From positions 1-7,359 of the forward strand of contig JBBRMF010000258.1 in assembly GCA_038230975.1 (NCBI GenBank): DNA of 7,359 nucleotides, given 5' to 3'. The position numbers and the translations under genes are program-made. The notes under the pieces were generated by a model. The model had not been told where the DNA came from. It searched no databases and saw nothing but the letters and a program-made list of their open reading frames with translations. Shown piece after piece: positions 1 to 5,509 of the stretch. This stretch comes from JANXVV01 sp038230975. Its GTDB lineage: Bacteria > Planctomycetota > Phycisphaerae > Tepidisphaerales > Tepidisphaeraceae. Every line of letters begins with the position of its first letter. The first letter of the stretch is position 1.

Positions 1-54
1 AAGCAACGTGGCGAGCAACGCGTCGAAGTCGGATTGAGGTGTTTCGTTGGCCAA

Positions 55-75
55 GGATCATGGTGTACATGATCC
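55..75. repeat. Perfect inverted repeat beyond the secreted-protein stop
   Basis: GGATCATG (55-62) and CATGATCC (68-75) are exact reverse complements around a 5-base loop. The hairpin lies 12 bases past the stop codon of the minus-strand gene at 88-885. It has no following T-run in that direction, so it is not a standard intrinsic terminator; it could still stabilise the 3' end of the transcript. On the minus strand at 1-50 a short open frame (LANETPQSDFDALLATLL) runs off the window edge. It has a protein-like composition but is too short to assign. Confidence 0.45.
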
Positions 76-87
76 CGATCCCGAGCG

Positions 88-885
88 CTACCTAACACGC
101 GCCGTACATGCGAAATTCGTTGCAAGCGGGTGAAGTGTTACCATTAGGTTTAGCGCGCTCACGACGGAGATGACTCGGCGCAGTCCTCCGGCGAGATTGA
201 CAAACCTTGCGCCGCCACTGACAGTGAGATTACCAGTACCGCTGGGGTTAAAGGTACCCGTGCCTGATTGGCCAACCGTGGGGAATCTATTCGATAGGTC
301 AAGAATTCCGCGTGACCAATGGTAGGTGTCCTGGCTCCCCGCCCCGGTTGCGAGCGTCAACGTGGTCACGGTGCTGACCGCCGTGCCGGACAAAGTGTAG
401 ATCCCCTTGCCACCGGCACCATTGGCGATGTTCAACGTCGTGGCATTGTTGATGCCGCCCGACTGGTTGTACCGCGCAGTCCCAACGTCGTTCCCGACAC
501 TGATGTTTTCGGTCGCGGCGATCATCGTGAAGCCGCTCTGCGCGAAGTTGGCGTCGCCGTTGCCAAACGGATCGATATTCAAAGTGAGCAATCCAGTGCC
601 GGAGTAGCTGGTATCCAGCGTGAGCGTCAGGTTCGATGCACTGTTCGGGAGAAAACTTGCGGCGTCACCGTTGGCCGGCTTCGTGCCACCCCAGTTGGCC
701 CCCGTGCTCCAGTTGCCGCCGACGGTGTTGGTTTTCGTCGCGCCCAACGCCTGATGCTCTAACCCACCCGACATGCCCAACGTCACACCCACCGCCGTCC
801 AAAGCAACCGCCTCGCTTTGCGCGTGCCATTGCACTTGGTACCACCCGCCTGAGAACCCATATTCCGACGTATCGACGTATTCAC
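88..885 (-). CDS. Secreted beta-strand-repeat protein (PEP-CTERM/autotransporter-like), probably truncated
   Basis: Probable exported surface or extracellular protein of 265 residues. I chose the GTG start at 885 because a GGAAGG ribosome site (895-900) lies 9 bases upstream; ATG at 861 is an alternative with a weaker site. A Sec signal peptide is visible: basic RKARR near residue 25, a hydrophobic stretch (LLWTAVGVTLGMSGG) and a probable cut after ALGA at residue 49. The mature protein opens with GGNWSTGANWGG, a pattern typical of planctomycete and verrucomicrobial beta-repeat proteins. Gly/Thr/Asn-rich repeats follow (YNQSGGINN, LNIANGAGGKGIYTLSG, LTLATGAG, GQSGTGTFNPSG), suggesting a beta-helix. 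After VNLAGG the last 33 or so residues lose this composition, and no anchor or PEP-CTERM signal is present. This suggests a frameshift or rearrangement. Substrate and role are unknown. Confidence 0.6.
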   Translation of the reverse strand: MNTSIRRNMGSQAGGTKCNGTRKARRLLWTAVGVTLGMSGGLEHQALGATKTNTVGGNWSTGANWGGTKPANGDAASFLPNSASNLTLTLDTSYSGTGLLTLNIDPFGNGDANFAQSGFTMIAATENISVGNDVGTARYNQSGGINNATTLNIANGAGGKGIYTLSGTAVSTVTTLTLATGAGSQDTYHWSRGILDLSNRFPTVGQSGTGTFNPSGTGNLTVSGGARFVNLAGGLRRVISVVSALNLMVTLHPLATNFACTARVR

Positions 886-894
886 GATGTCATT

Positions 895-900
895 CCTTCC
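895..900 (-). promoter_or_regulatory. Ribosome binding site deciding a GTG start
   Basis: GGAAGG on the minus strand lies 9 bases before GTG at 885. It favours this start over ATG 861 and over the far-upstream ATG at 1038. The extra residues encoded from 1038 are Cys- and Arg-rich and would put about 70 residues ahead of the signal-peptide core. The rest of the 886-1094 gap is AT-rich around 1015-1070 and probably holds the promoter, but I find no convincing -35/-10 pair. Confidence 0.5.
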
Positions 901-1094
901 GGAAAGACGCTTTCGCCGTTGAGAGTTGCGAACGCAAGATGGGCAAGTTGCGCCCGCGAACGTAGCGCACTTGATTGATGTCACCCAACAGAGTCTGAAC
1001 GCCATCAAGTTAGTAAAGTGATTATGCGAAGTCAACAAAAAACGAATAAATACGGCGATTTAGAGCGTTTTTCAAGTGGGTGTAGTGGAGCAGA

Positions 1095-1385
1095 CTAATG
1101 CTTAATCCGATGTCGCCGCCTTGCGAGCAACTCCATTGCCCCCAACCCAAACAACGACAACACCGTCGGTTCCGGCATGATCAACCCAGCCACTCCGCCG
1201 GACAACTGCCGGATACCCGTGTAGTTGAATGTCAGCGTCAAGGCACCGGCGAGTGCGGCAGGATCCAAGTTCGGGGGCAAGATCAAACCGATGGCCGTGC
1301 CGTCCGTAGAGCGTTGACTGAACCACTTTTTGCGCAAAGTATGCGAGGCTGAAATCGCAGTCGGATTAGCCCCACTCCGGTAGTA
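1095..1385 (-). pseudogene. C-terminal remnant of a PEP-CTERM-anchored protein
   Basis: The frame ends in a complete PEP-CTERM sorting signal: Pro-Glu-Pro, a hydrophobic segment (TVLSLFGLGAMELLA) and a basic tail (RRRHRIKH), followed by TAG at 1097-1095. In known families this tail is recognised by an exosortase, which directs the protein to the cell envelope or exopolysaccharide matrix. The frame is open only back to a TAG at 1388-1386. The only in-frame start that opens the last 80 codons is TTG at 1337, with no evident ribosome site, and there is no signal peptide. The upstream residues (YYRSGANPTAISASH, then LRKKWFSQRSTDG) do not look like an N-terminus. I therefore read it as the surviving end of a larger gene, a tandem relative of the downstream protein at 88-885. 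A very small intact gene is possible but unlikely. Confidence 0.7.
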
Positions 1386-1392
1386 CTACCGG
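1377..1392. repeat. 16-bp perfect palindrome
   Basis: CCGGTAGTACTACCGG is identical on both strands. It overlaps the in-frame TAG that closes the PEP-CTERM remnant upstream. It has no loop, so it is more like a dimeric protein-binding site or a rearrangement joint than an RNA hairpin. Its function is unknown. Confidence 0.5.
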
Positions 1393-1563
1393 CACTATTC
1401 AGTTGATCCTATCGCACCGAAATGTCTTTTCGCGCGAGAACATCGACATTTTCCGGGAAAATAACCTGTTTCAAGATATGAATAGAACCAGTGACCTCAT
1501 GGTGTCAGACCAACTCTGAAATCACCGAGCCAACGCGAACAAACTCACCCGGCACCCGATTGC
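1393..1563. other. Unassigned stretch between gene remnants
   Basis: No gene is assigned. On the plus strand a short frame is open from 1370 to the TGA at 1517-1519 and contains SRENIDIFRENNLFQDMNR. It has no clear start codon or ribosome site and I recognise no family. It may be further debris, since it sits between two broken genes. Confidence 0.3.
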
Positions 1564-1740
1564 TCTTGGCGGCAATCACTTCCAAAGGCAGTGGAGCTCA
1601 CGCACCCATGGATGGTCCTGCACTTGCGCCCGGGGACGACTGAAGCGAAGATTCAAGCTCTGATCGAAGAATGATACCGCGGCTAGCTCATGGATGCGGC
1701 CATGACCCTGATTGCAAAATGGGAACGGGTCGCCGATCAA
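1564..1740 (+). pseudogene. Broken YgjP/DUF45-type (M48-like) metallopeptidase fragment
   Basis: In the frame of base 1603 the translation reads VELTHPWMVLHLRPGTTEAK, then IQALIEE, stop, YRG, stop, LMDAAMTLIAKWE. This resembles the middle of the YgjP-like (DUF45) metallopeptidase family, where a segment of the type 'PGT..E....LEEWYREQL...A..LI.KWEP' precedes the zinc-binding half. The stops fall where the family has Trp (TGA at 1672-1674, one base from TGG) and Gln (TAG at 1684-1686, one base from CAG), so single mutations explain both. Upstream, a GRQYRL-like stretch (IALGGNHFQRQW) sits in another frame, implying a frameshift near 1590. The HExxH catalytic motif and the C-terminal half are missing. 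This family often accompanies type I restriction operons, which fits the HsdM remnant nearby. The assignment rests on remembered family consensus. Confidence 0.5.
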
Positions 1741-1845
1741 CCCCTCCGCCGGATCCAGACAGCGAACGCATGCCACGCCCAAATCGCTTACACGCCCGCA
1801 CATCGCTCTACTCTGGCTCCTGATGTCCCCAATCGCTTGGATCCG

Positions 1846-2064
1846 CTATGGCAGCGGGGGCAAGCCGAGTTCTTGCAAGAATTTATTGTGTTCAGCAGTT
1901 GCCTTCGCAATATCATTCTCGATTTTTACCAGATTGGCATGCGTCGCAGCCAGGTCGATCTCCGCTTCATCCTCTGCGGTGCTCACATACCGGGAGATGT
2001 TCAGGTTGTAAGCGTTCTCGGTGATCTCCTTCATCTCCACGCGCCGTGCATACCGTTCGATCGG
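1846..2064 (-). pseudogene. hsdM: C-terminal remnant of type I restriction-modification methyltransferase HsdM
   Basis: The minus-strand frame reads IERYARRVEMKEITEN, AYNLNISRYVSTAEDEAEID, LAATHANLVKIENDIAKATA, EHNKFLQELGLPPLP, then stop at 1848-1846. This closely matches the end of HsdM proteins: the E-I-x-E-N-x-[FY]-N-L-N-I-x-R-Y-V motif, an acidic EEEID-like stretch and a final coiled-coil helix ending near LG. HsdM is normally about 500 residues and carries the SAM-binding and NPPF/NPPY catalytic motifs; only about 70 residues remain. Homology stops near 2064, and the frame upstream (SASCFASDSISSP) looks unrelated. No HsdS or HsdR is in the window. It cannot encode a working methyltransferase. 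Confidence 0.8.
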
Positions 2065-2134
2065 AGATGATATTGAATCACTTGCAAAACAGCTTGCGGA
2101 TCGCACGAACGGTCATATTTTCATTCCTTATTCG

Positions 2135-2425
2135 ATGCCTTTTCAATTAAGTGACGGGGATTCACAGACAAAGACGAATCAGTGTTTGGTGGCTTTGGCT
2201 TTCCTAATACCCCGCAAGCACCGCGAATCGATAGTTGGAGATCTTTATGAGGACGTTGCGGAGTTACGGCAGCACGATTGCACCAAGAAACAAATCCGCC
2301 GTCACATTTGGTGGCAGTTCTCAATCATTGTTGTTCAACGGTTGAAAAGAGTTGTGCGGATGGGATGGGTGTTGTGGGTGTTTAAAAAGGTGGGTGTTTG
2401 GGTAGCACATGTACGGACGAACTGA
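2135..2425 (+). CDS. Small conserved protein with LIPRKHRE..GDLYED motif
   Basis: Predicted protein of 96 residues, function unknown. The core at residues 21-41 (LAFLIPRKHRESIVGDLYED) resembles a motif in short cyanobacterial, chloroflexal and acidobacterial proteins, and in prefix domains of some permeases: a 'LIP..HRE.I.GDLEE' helix pair followed by an aromatic, membrane-leaning helix. Here the latter is IWWQFSIIVVQRL (58-70), with a second hydrophobic patch MGWVLWVFKKVGVWV (76-90). Such proteins are probably peripheral to or anchored in the inner membrane. The start is uncertain: ATG 2135 has no Shine-Dalgarno-like sequence, and the frame stays open back to ATG 2021, but there it lies antisense to the HsdM remnant. 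Two copies of GTGGGTGTTT (2374-2383 and 2390-2399) lie in its 3' part. It could itself be a fragment. Confidence 0.5.
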   Translation: MPFQLSDGDSQTKTNQCLVALAFLIPRKHRESIVGDLYEDVAELRQHDCTKKQIRRHIWWQFSIIVVQRLKRVVRMGWVLWVFKKVGVWVAHVRTN

Positions 2426-2516
2426 ATCATTGAGAGATAGAGAGTATCCGCTTTCAGTTATTCAGCCCCGTTTGGAACACCCCCGTAGCAAAGCGAACAC
2501 TACGCAACCTCCAATG

Positions 2517-3212
2517 CTACTGTGGAATCTTCTCCAAAGCCGTATTGAAGACGTGCATTATGGCAATCTGAGCCACCCTCCCCAAATCCGGGCTTCCCAT
2601 CAACGGATCAATAAACTCAGCCTTGACCACTGCCAGTGGGATAGGTCCGTACAGTTCCCGCAAAAGCTTCTCTTGTTGCTCTAGCATCGCCTTTTGATCT
2701 TCCGCATTTGTTCCCCCAGTTGAATGAATATGCAAGTCTGCAATGTTGGAAATGCGAACAAGGTTTTGCAGTTCCTCCCGAATGTTCTTTTCCGACTGTG
2801 CGGTGGAAGCACGTTTAATACGGTCCAGCAGCGGATTCCCACTTGATCGGGCTAACTGGTTAGATACGGGTGTGGATATCCTGATCGGAAAGGCACTGCT
2901 CAACCCCGCACGGACGCCCAACACGGTTGCAACGGCTACAAGGCAAAACGTCAACAATGCCGCCTGTAAACTTTCCTCATTAGATGGCTTAAAATCACGA
3001 ACGGTAGTTGAGTCATCAGTTCCCCAAGGTTCTTCGTGAGTGCCAAGAGATGCCCAAGACCGAACAGCCATGCCCACGGAGAAGACCAAAGCCCCGCAGT
3101 ACGCCTTGACCGGGTTAGAACCCTTTGCCATCGTGCGAACAAAGGTGAAGAGCAGGCACTGTGCGCCTATGCGAATGAGCCAACCCAAAGCGGATGTACT
3201 TGCCAGGATCAT
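2517..3212 (-). CDS. Hypothetical membrane protein, three helices plus a cytosolic coiled-coil tail
   Basis: Predicted integral membrane protein of 231 residues from ATG 3212; I recognise no family. The start is chosen because AGAGGGGG (3221-3228) lies 8 bases upstream and the preceding lipoprotein gene stops 19 bases before; ATG 3275 would overlap that gene by 44 bases. Helices: about residues 6-27 (ALGWLIRIGAQCLLFTFV), 36-55 (AYCGALVFSVGMAVRSWASL) and 82-108 (LQAALLTFCLVAVATVLGVR). An acidic loop lies between helices 2 and 3. The tail from about 112 is charged and helical, with coiled-coil-like segments near 128-155 and 170-188 (DQKAMLEQQEKLLRELYG) and a helix-forming end. The compact spacing suggests co-transcription and a shared role with the upstream lipoprotein. 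The frame is intact, unlike its neighbours to the left. Confidence 0.65.
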   Translation of the reverse strand: MILASTSALGWLIRIGAQCLLFTFVRTMAKGSNPVKAYCGALVFSVGMAVRSWASLGTHEEPWGTDDSTTVRDFKPSNEESLQAALLTFCLVAVATVLGVRAGLSSAFPIRISTPVSNQLARSSGNPLLDRIKRASTAQSEKNIREELQNLVRISNIADLHIHSTGGTNAEDQKAMLEQQEKLLRELYGPIPLAVVKAEFIDPLMGSPDLGRVAQIAIMHVFNTALEKIPQ

Positions 3213-3231
3213 TGGAATAGCCCCCTCTGCC

Positions 3232-3660
3232 TTACTTTGAAAACAAACTTGACGTAAACCGATGCCCAGACCCATTGGTACGAATGAACTCGGAATCTTC
3301 AGCAGGCGTCAAACCAAAGCCAAAGATGAAGTCATTCCCATTTTGATCCACTCCGGAACCGTACCCGGCATCCATTCGCATTGTCATCCATTCCCCACGA
3401 ATGCGTCGGCCATCCGTTGACTGAATGTTCACTATGCCTCCCCGTGTATCCCCATGCCCGTACTGCCAAAGTGCAACCCCAATTGCCCGTGAGTGCGTCT
3501 TCTCACCGGTTGCATCAATGCTCCCCCGGCCATTCACAAAGCTCATGTTCACCGTCCCCCGGTAGATTTCATCATTGAACTTGTCATAACCCACCACCGG
3601 GCGAGAGGCAGAACAGCCCGAGAGGGCAAATACGATAGCGAAAAAAAATACTGCCTTCAT
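3232..3660 (-). CDS. Hypothetical small lipoprotein
   Basis: Predicted envelope lipoprotein of 142 residues. The N-terminus MKAVFFFAIVFALSGC is a short type II signal peptide with an L-S-G-C lipobox and lipidation at Cys16. The mature part is polar and Gly-rich (VNMSFVNGRGSIDATG, GIVNIQSTDGRRIRGEW, GYGSGVDQNGNDFIFGFG), which suggests a small beta-rich domain; I know no family for it. GGGAG (3671-3675) lies 10 bases upstream of ATG 3660. The ATG overlaps the TGA of a short upstream frame by ATGA, suggesting translational coupling at least in the ancestral locus. The membrane-protein gene follows after 19 bases, so the two probably form one transcript. Confidence 0.7.
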   Translation of the reverse strand: MKAVFFFAIVFALSGCSASRPVVGYDKFNDEIYRGTVNMSFVNGRGSIDATGEKTHSRAIGVALWQYGHGDTRGGIVNIQSTDGRRIRGEWMTMRMDAGYGSGVDQNGNDFIFGFGLTPAEDSEFIRTNGSGHRFTSSLFSK

Positions 3661-3806
3661 TTTCCCAACACTCCCTTTGTAGAAACGTGATTCTGAATAA
3701 CCCCCATGATCGCCTGTTTAACCGCTTTCGGCAACTTGCTCCACACGGTCACTACAGATTGAAAATAACGGGGAAAGTGTGCCGTTGCCGGTCGGAAGGC
3801 TAATGC
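3657..3806 (-). pseudogene. Short C-terminal gene fragment overlapping the lipoprotein start
   Basis: The minus-strand frame is open from after TAA (3809-3807) to TGA (3659-3657), 49 codons. It ends with VTVWSKLPKAVKQAIMGVIQ, then NHVSTKGVLGK. The pattern W..LP..[IV]...I...[IV] is common at the C-terminus of planctomycete accessory proteins, including some tyrosine-recombinase-like ones; this is from memory, not a search. A GTG at 3752 could start a 31-residue peptide but has no clear ribosome site. I read it as the end of a lost gene. The terminator of the tRNA gene lies just upstream, so little of that gene can remain. Linking it to an integrase is speculative. Confidence 0.4.
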
Positions 3807-3840
3807 TTATTCCCCCACAACGTCAGAGTCCAGAATAGAG

Positions 3841-3874
3841 TCCAAAGAAAAACGGCAACCGATTAAGTTGCCGT
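3841..3874 (-). terminator. Intrinsic terminator of the tRNA-Pro gene
   Basis: On the minus strand, ACGGCAAC (3874-3867), a 7-base loop and GTTGCCGT (3859-3852) form a perfect 8-bp stem followed directly by TTTTTCTTT. It begins 20 bases after the tRNA 3' end, so it ends the tRNA transcript and insulates the lipoprotein cluster downstream. Confidence 0.88.
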
Positions 3875-3893
3875 AAGTCCTTTACCCATCAAA

Positions 3894-3967
3894 TCGGGGC
3901 GACAGGATTCGAACCTGCGACCTTCTGGTCCCAAACCAGACGCTCTACCAAGCTGAGCTACGCCCCG
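3894..3967 (-). tRNA. tRNA-Pro (anticodon TGG)
   Basis: A complete 74-base cloverleaf on the minus strand decodes CCA-type proline codons. The acceptor stem CGGGGCG pairs with CGCCCCG, with C1:G72 and discriminator A73, both typical of bacterial proline tRNAs. The D-arm is GCTC/GAGC. The anticodon stem TCTGG/CCAGA encloses loop TTTGGGA, with anticodon TGG at 3933-3931. The T-arm GCAGG/CCTGT encloses TTCGAAT. The CCA end is not encoded (ATTT follows position 72), so it must be added after transcription. The gene is followed by a strong terminator. Its 3' end is a possible integration site for mobile DNA, but I found no second copy of that end in the window. Confidence 0.96.
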
Positions 3968-3984
3968 GAATTCACCGGGGACTC

Positions 3985-4012
3985 ATTCTCGCTGGTCCGG
4001 CGTAAAAAACAA
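3985..4012 (-). promoter_or_regulatory. Candidate promoter of tRNA-Pro
   Basis: On the minus strand, TTGTTT (4012-4007) and GAGAAT (3990-3985) are separated by 16 bases and lie 18 bases before the tRNA 5' end. The match to the sigma-70 consensus is partial, so this is a candidate from position and spacing only. Confidence 0.3.
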
Positions 4013-4160
4013 GGCCGATTTCCAGCGTGCTTACCTTTATCTGTCCCATAATGCTAAAGTTTTCAGTCGCAGTTCACCGATCTTTGCCGTTATGGGAGGC
4101 GGGCTCGTGCGAGTTCGTTTGTCATGGATGCTCCCAGGTCACCAAGGAAGGTGCCGTTTT
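4013..4160 (+). promoter_or_regulatory. Leader of the ParA-like operon, with a ribosome site
   Basis: This divergent gap lies between the tRNA and the ATPase gene. AAGGAAGG (4144-4151) is a strong Shine-Dalgarno sequence 9 bases before ATG 4161. It decides the start over an in-frame ATG at 4092, whose extra 23 residues would precede the normal N-terminus of a ParA fold. CATAAT (4047-4052) is a possible -10 element with no good -35 partner. No parS-like palindrome is seen. Confidence 0.5.
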
Positions 4161-5507
4161 ATGCGTACGATCGCGATCATCAATCAAAAGGGTGGATGCG
4201 GAAAAACCACCACCAGTATTAATTTGGCCGCCTGTCTGGCTCGATTAGGGCAGAAGACGCTGCTGGTCGACATGGATCCCCAGGGTCATTGCGGCGTGGG
4301 GTTGGCCGTCCCGGAAGAGCAGATCGAGCGGACGGTCTACGATACCCTCATCGACGAAACCGACGGCAAGACCGCGAAGATGAGCGAAGTCATATGGCAG
4401 ATCGCCAGCGATTTTGATCTCGCGCCGTCCAACCTCAAGCTCGCCGGGTTTGAGCAGGTTTTCTCCGGCCGTGAAGGTCGCGAGGATCGCGCACTCAAAG
4501 CTCTCAACGGCGTGCGAGCCACCTACAACTGGGCAATTCTCGATTGCCCGCCCAGCGTGGGACTACTAACGTTCAACGCTCTGCGCGCTTGCGACGAAGT
4601 CATCGTTCCGGTCGAGACAGGATTCTTCAGTCTCCACGGCCTCACGAAAATGATGGAGACCCTCGAACTGCTCAAAGAACGCTGCGGCAAAGAAATCCTG
4701 ATCCGCGTTCTCCCAACCCTTTACGACACCCGCACCAAGCTCGCTCGCGAAGTGCTCAGCGAATTGCGCGCGAAGTTCCGCGATTACCTCATGGAGAGCG
4801 TCGTCAATTTCAACACCAAGTTGAAGGAAGCCGCCAGCTTCGGTCAGCCGATTACGGAATACGACCCCGGCAGTCGGGGCTACAAGGATTTCGTCAATCT
4901 CGCCCGCGAATTGATGGGTCATCGACCAGTCGATGTCGAACCCGTAATCGATGAGAAGATGTCGCGCCCAATGGAACTCGTGCAGCGGGCCAAGCAGTTA
5001 TCGCAACTCACCAACTTCCAATTCGGTCGCAATAGCGTGCCGACGCAGCTTCCAGGGACTCAGCTCACGCCTGCCCGTGCAGAGACCGCCGCCGCAACCG
5101 CCGAGGCACCCGTGACGCGAATGCCCGGAATGTCGCCACGGCCCAAGGTCGAATTTTCGGTTCCCCAGGCCATCGCCAACGCATCCAAGCCAGAGATCAA
5201 AACCACCGAGCAAAAGCTCGAAGAGTTCTATGGCGTAAAGCAAATCGGTGAAGAAGTGGTCTTCCAGGCAAAATTCAGCGGCGCGAAAAAAGTCTTGATC
5301 GCCGGCGATTTCAACAACTGGACCCCCGTTTCCACCCCGATGCAACCGAGCGGCCGCCCCGGTGAATGGCGGATGCGCCTGCCCCTGAGTCGCGGCCGCT
5401 ATCGCTATCGATTGGTGGTTGACGGCAAATGGATGACCGACCCTAACAACCAGTACGTCGAAGCGAATCAATTCGGTGAACTCAATAATATCGTTGAAGT
5501 GAACTAA
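4161..5507 (+). CDS. ParA/MinD-type ATPase fused to an AMPK-beta/CBM48-like domain
   Basis: Cytosolic P-loop ATPase of 448 residues. Residues 1-255 are a complete ParA domain: MRTIAIINQKGGCGKTTTS carries the deviant Walker A with signature Lys10 and catalytic Lys15-Thr16; Walker A' is LLVDMDPQG (34-42); Walker B is WAILDCPPS (124-132). ParA proteins of this type dimerise on ATP, often bind DNA or membrane, and position cargo. There is no N-terminal helix-turn-helix. A Pro/Ala-rich linker (about 290-345) leads to an E-set domain (366-448) of the AMPK-beta/CBM48 type: VLIAGDFNNWTP, then YRYRLVVDGKWMTDP and FGELNNIVEV. Trp387, Trp424 and Asn442 match glycogen-contacting Trp100, Trp133 and Asn150 of AMPK beta1; Lys126, Leu146 and Thr148 are Arg417, Phe438 and Glu440 here. 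Usual ParA length is about 250-290, so the fusion nearly doubles it. The next gene starts 2 bases later; no ParB neighbour. Cargo and carbohydrate binding are not shown by the sequence. Confidence 0.9.
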   Translation: MRTIAIINQKGGCGKTTTSINLAACLARLGQKTLLVDMDPQGHCGVGLAVPEEQIERTVYDTLIDETDGKTAKMSEVIWQIASDFDLAPSNLKLAGFEQVFSGREGREDRALKALNGVRATYNWAILDCPPSVGLLTFNALRACDEVIVPVETGFFSLHGLTKMMETLELLKERCGKEILIRVLPTLYDTRTKLAREVLSELRAKFRDYLMESVVNFNTKLKEAASFGQPITEYDPGSRGYKDFVNLARELMGHRPVDVEPVIDEKMSRPMELVQRAKQLSQLTNFQFGRNSVPTQLPGTQLTPARAETAAATAEAPVTRMPGMSPRPKVEFSVPQAIANASKPEIKTTEQKLEEFYGVKQIGEEVVFQAKFSGAKKVLIAGDFNNWTPVSTPMQPSGRPGEWRMRLPLSRGRYRYRLVVDGKWMTDPNNQYVEANQFGELNNIVEVN

Positions 5508-5509
5508 GG

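Noticed and set aside
319..965. Plus-strand open frames opposite the secreted repeat protein
   Set aside because: They are Arg/Pro/Cys-rich and lack domain patterns. The minus strand carries a signal peptide and repeats, so these are antisense shadows.
1576..1803. Minus-strand frame over the YgjP fragment as a gene
   Set aside because: It has no recognisable motif, while the opposite strand gives a family-like translation interrupted by single-base stops.
2021..2134. N-terminal extension of the GDLYED protein to ATG 2021
   Set aside because: This part is antisense to clear HsdM sequence and shows no independent protein pattern.
3894..3930. A second att copy of the tRNA-Pro 3' end within the window
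   Set aside because: Scanning for the GATTCGAACC core and neighbouring bases showed no other copy, so integration at this tRNA is unproven from this sequence.
4092..4160. A longer ATPase starting at ATG 4092
   Set aside because: The 23 extra residues would precede a normal ParA N-terminus, and the strong ribosome site is placed for ATG 4161.
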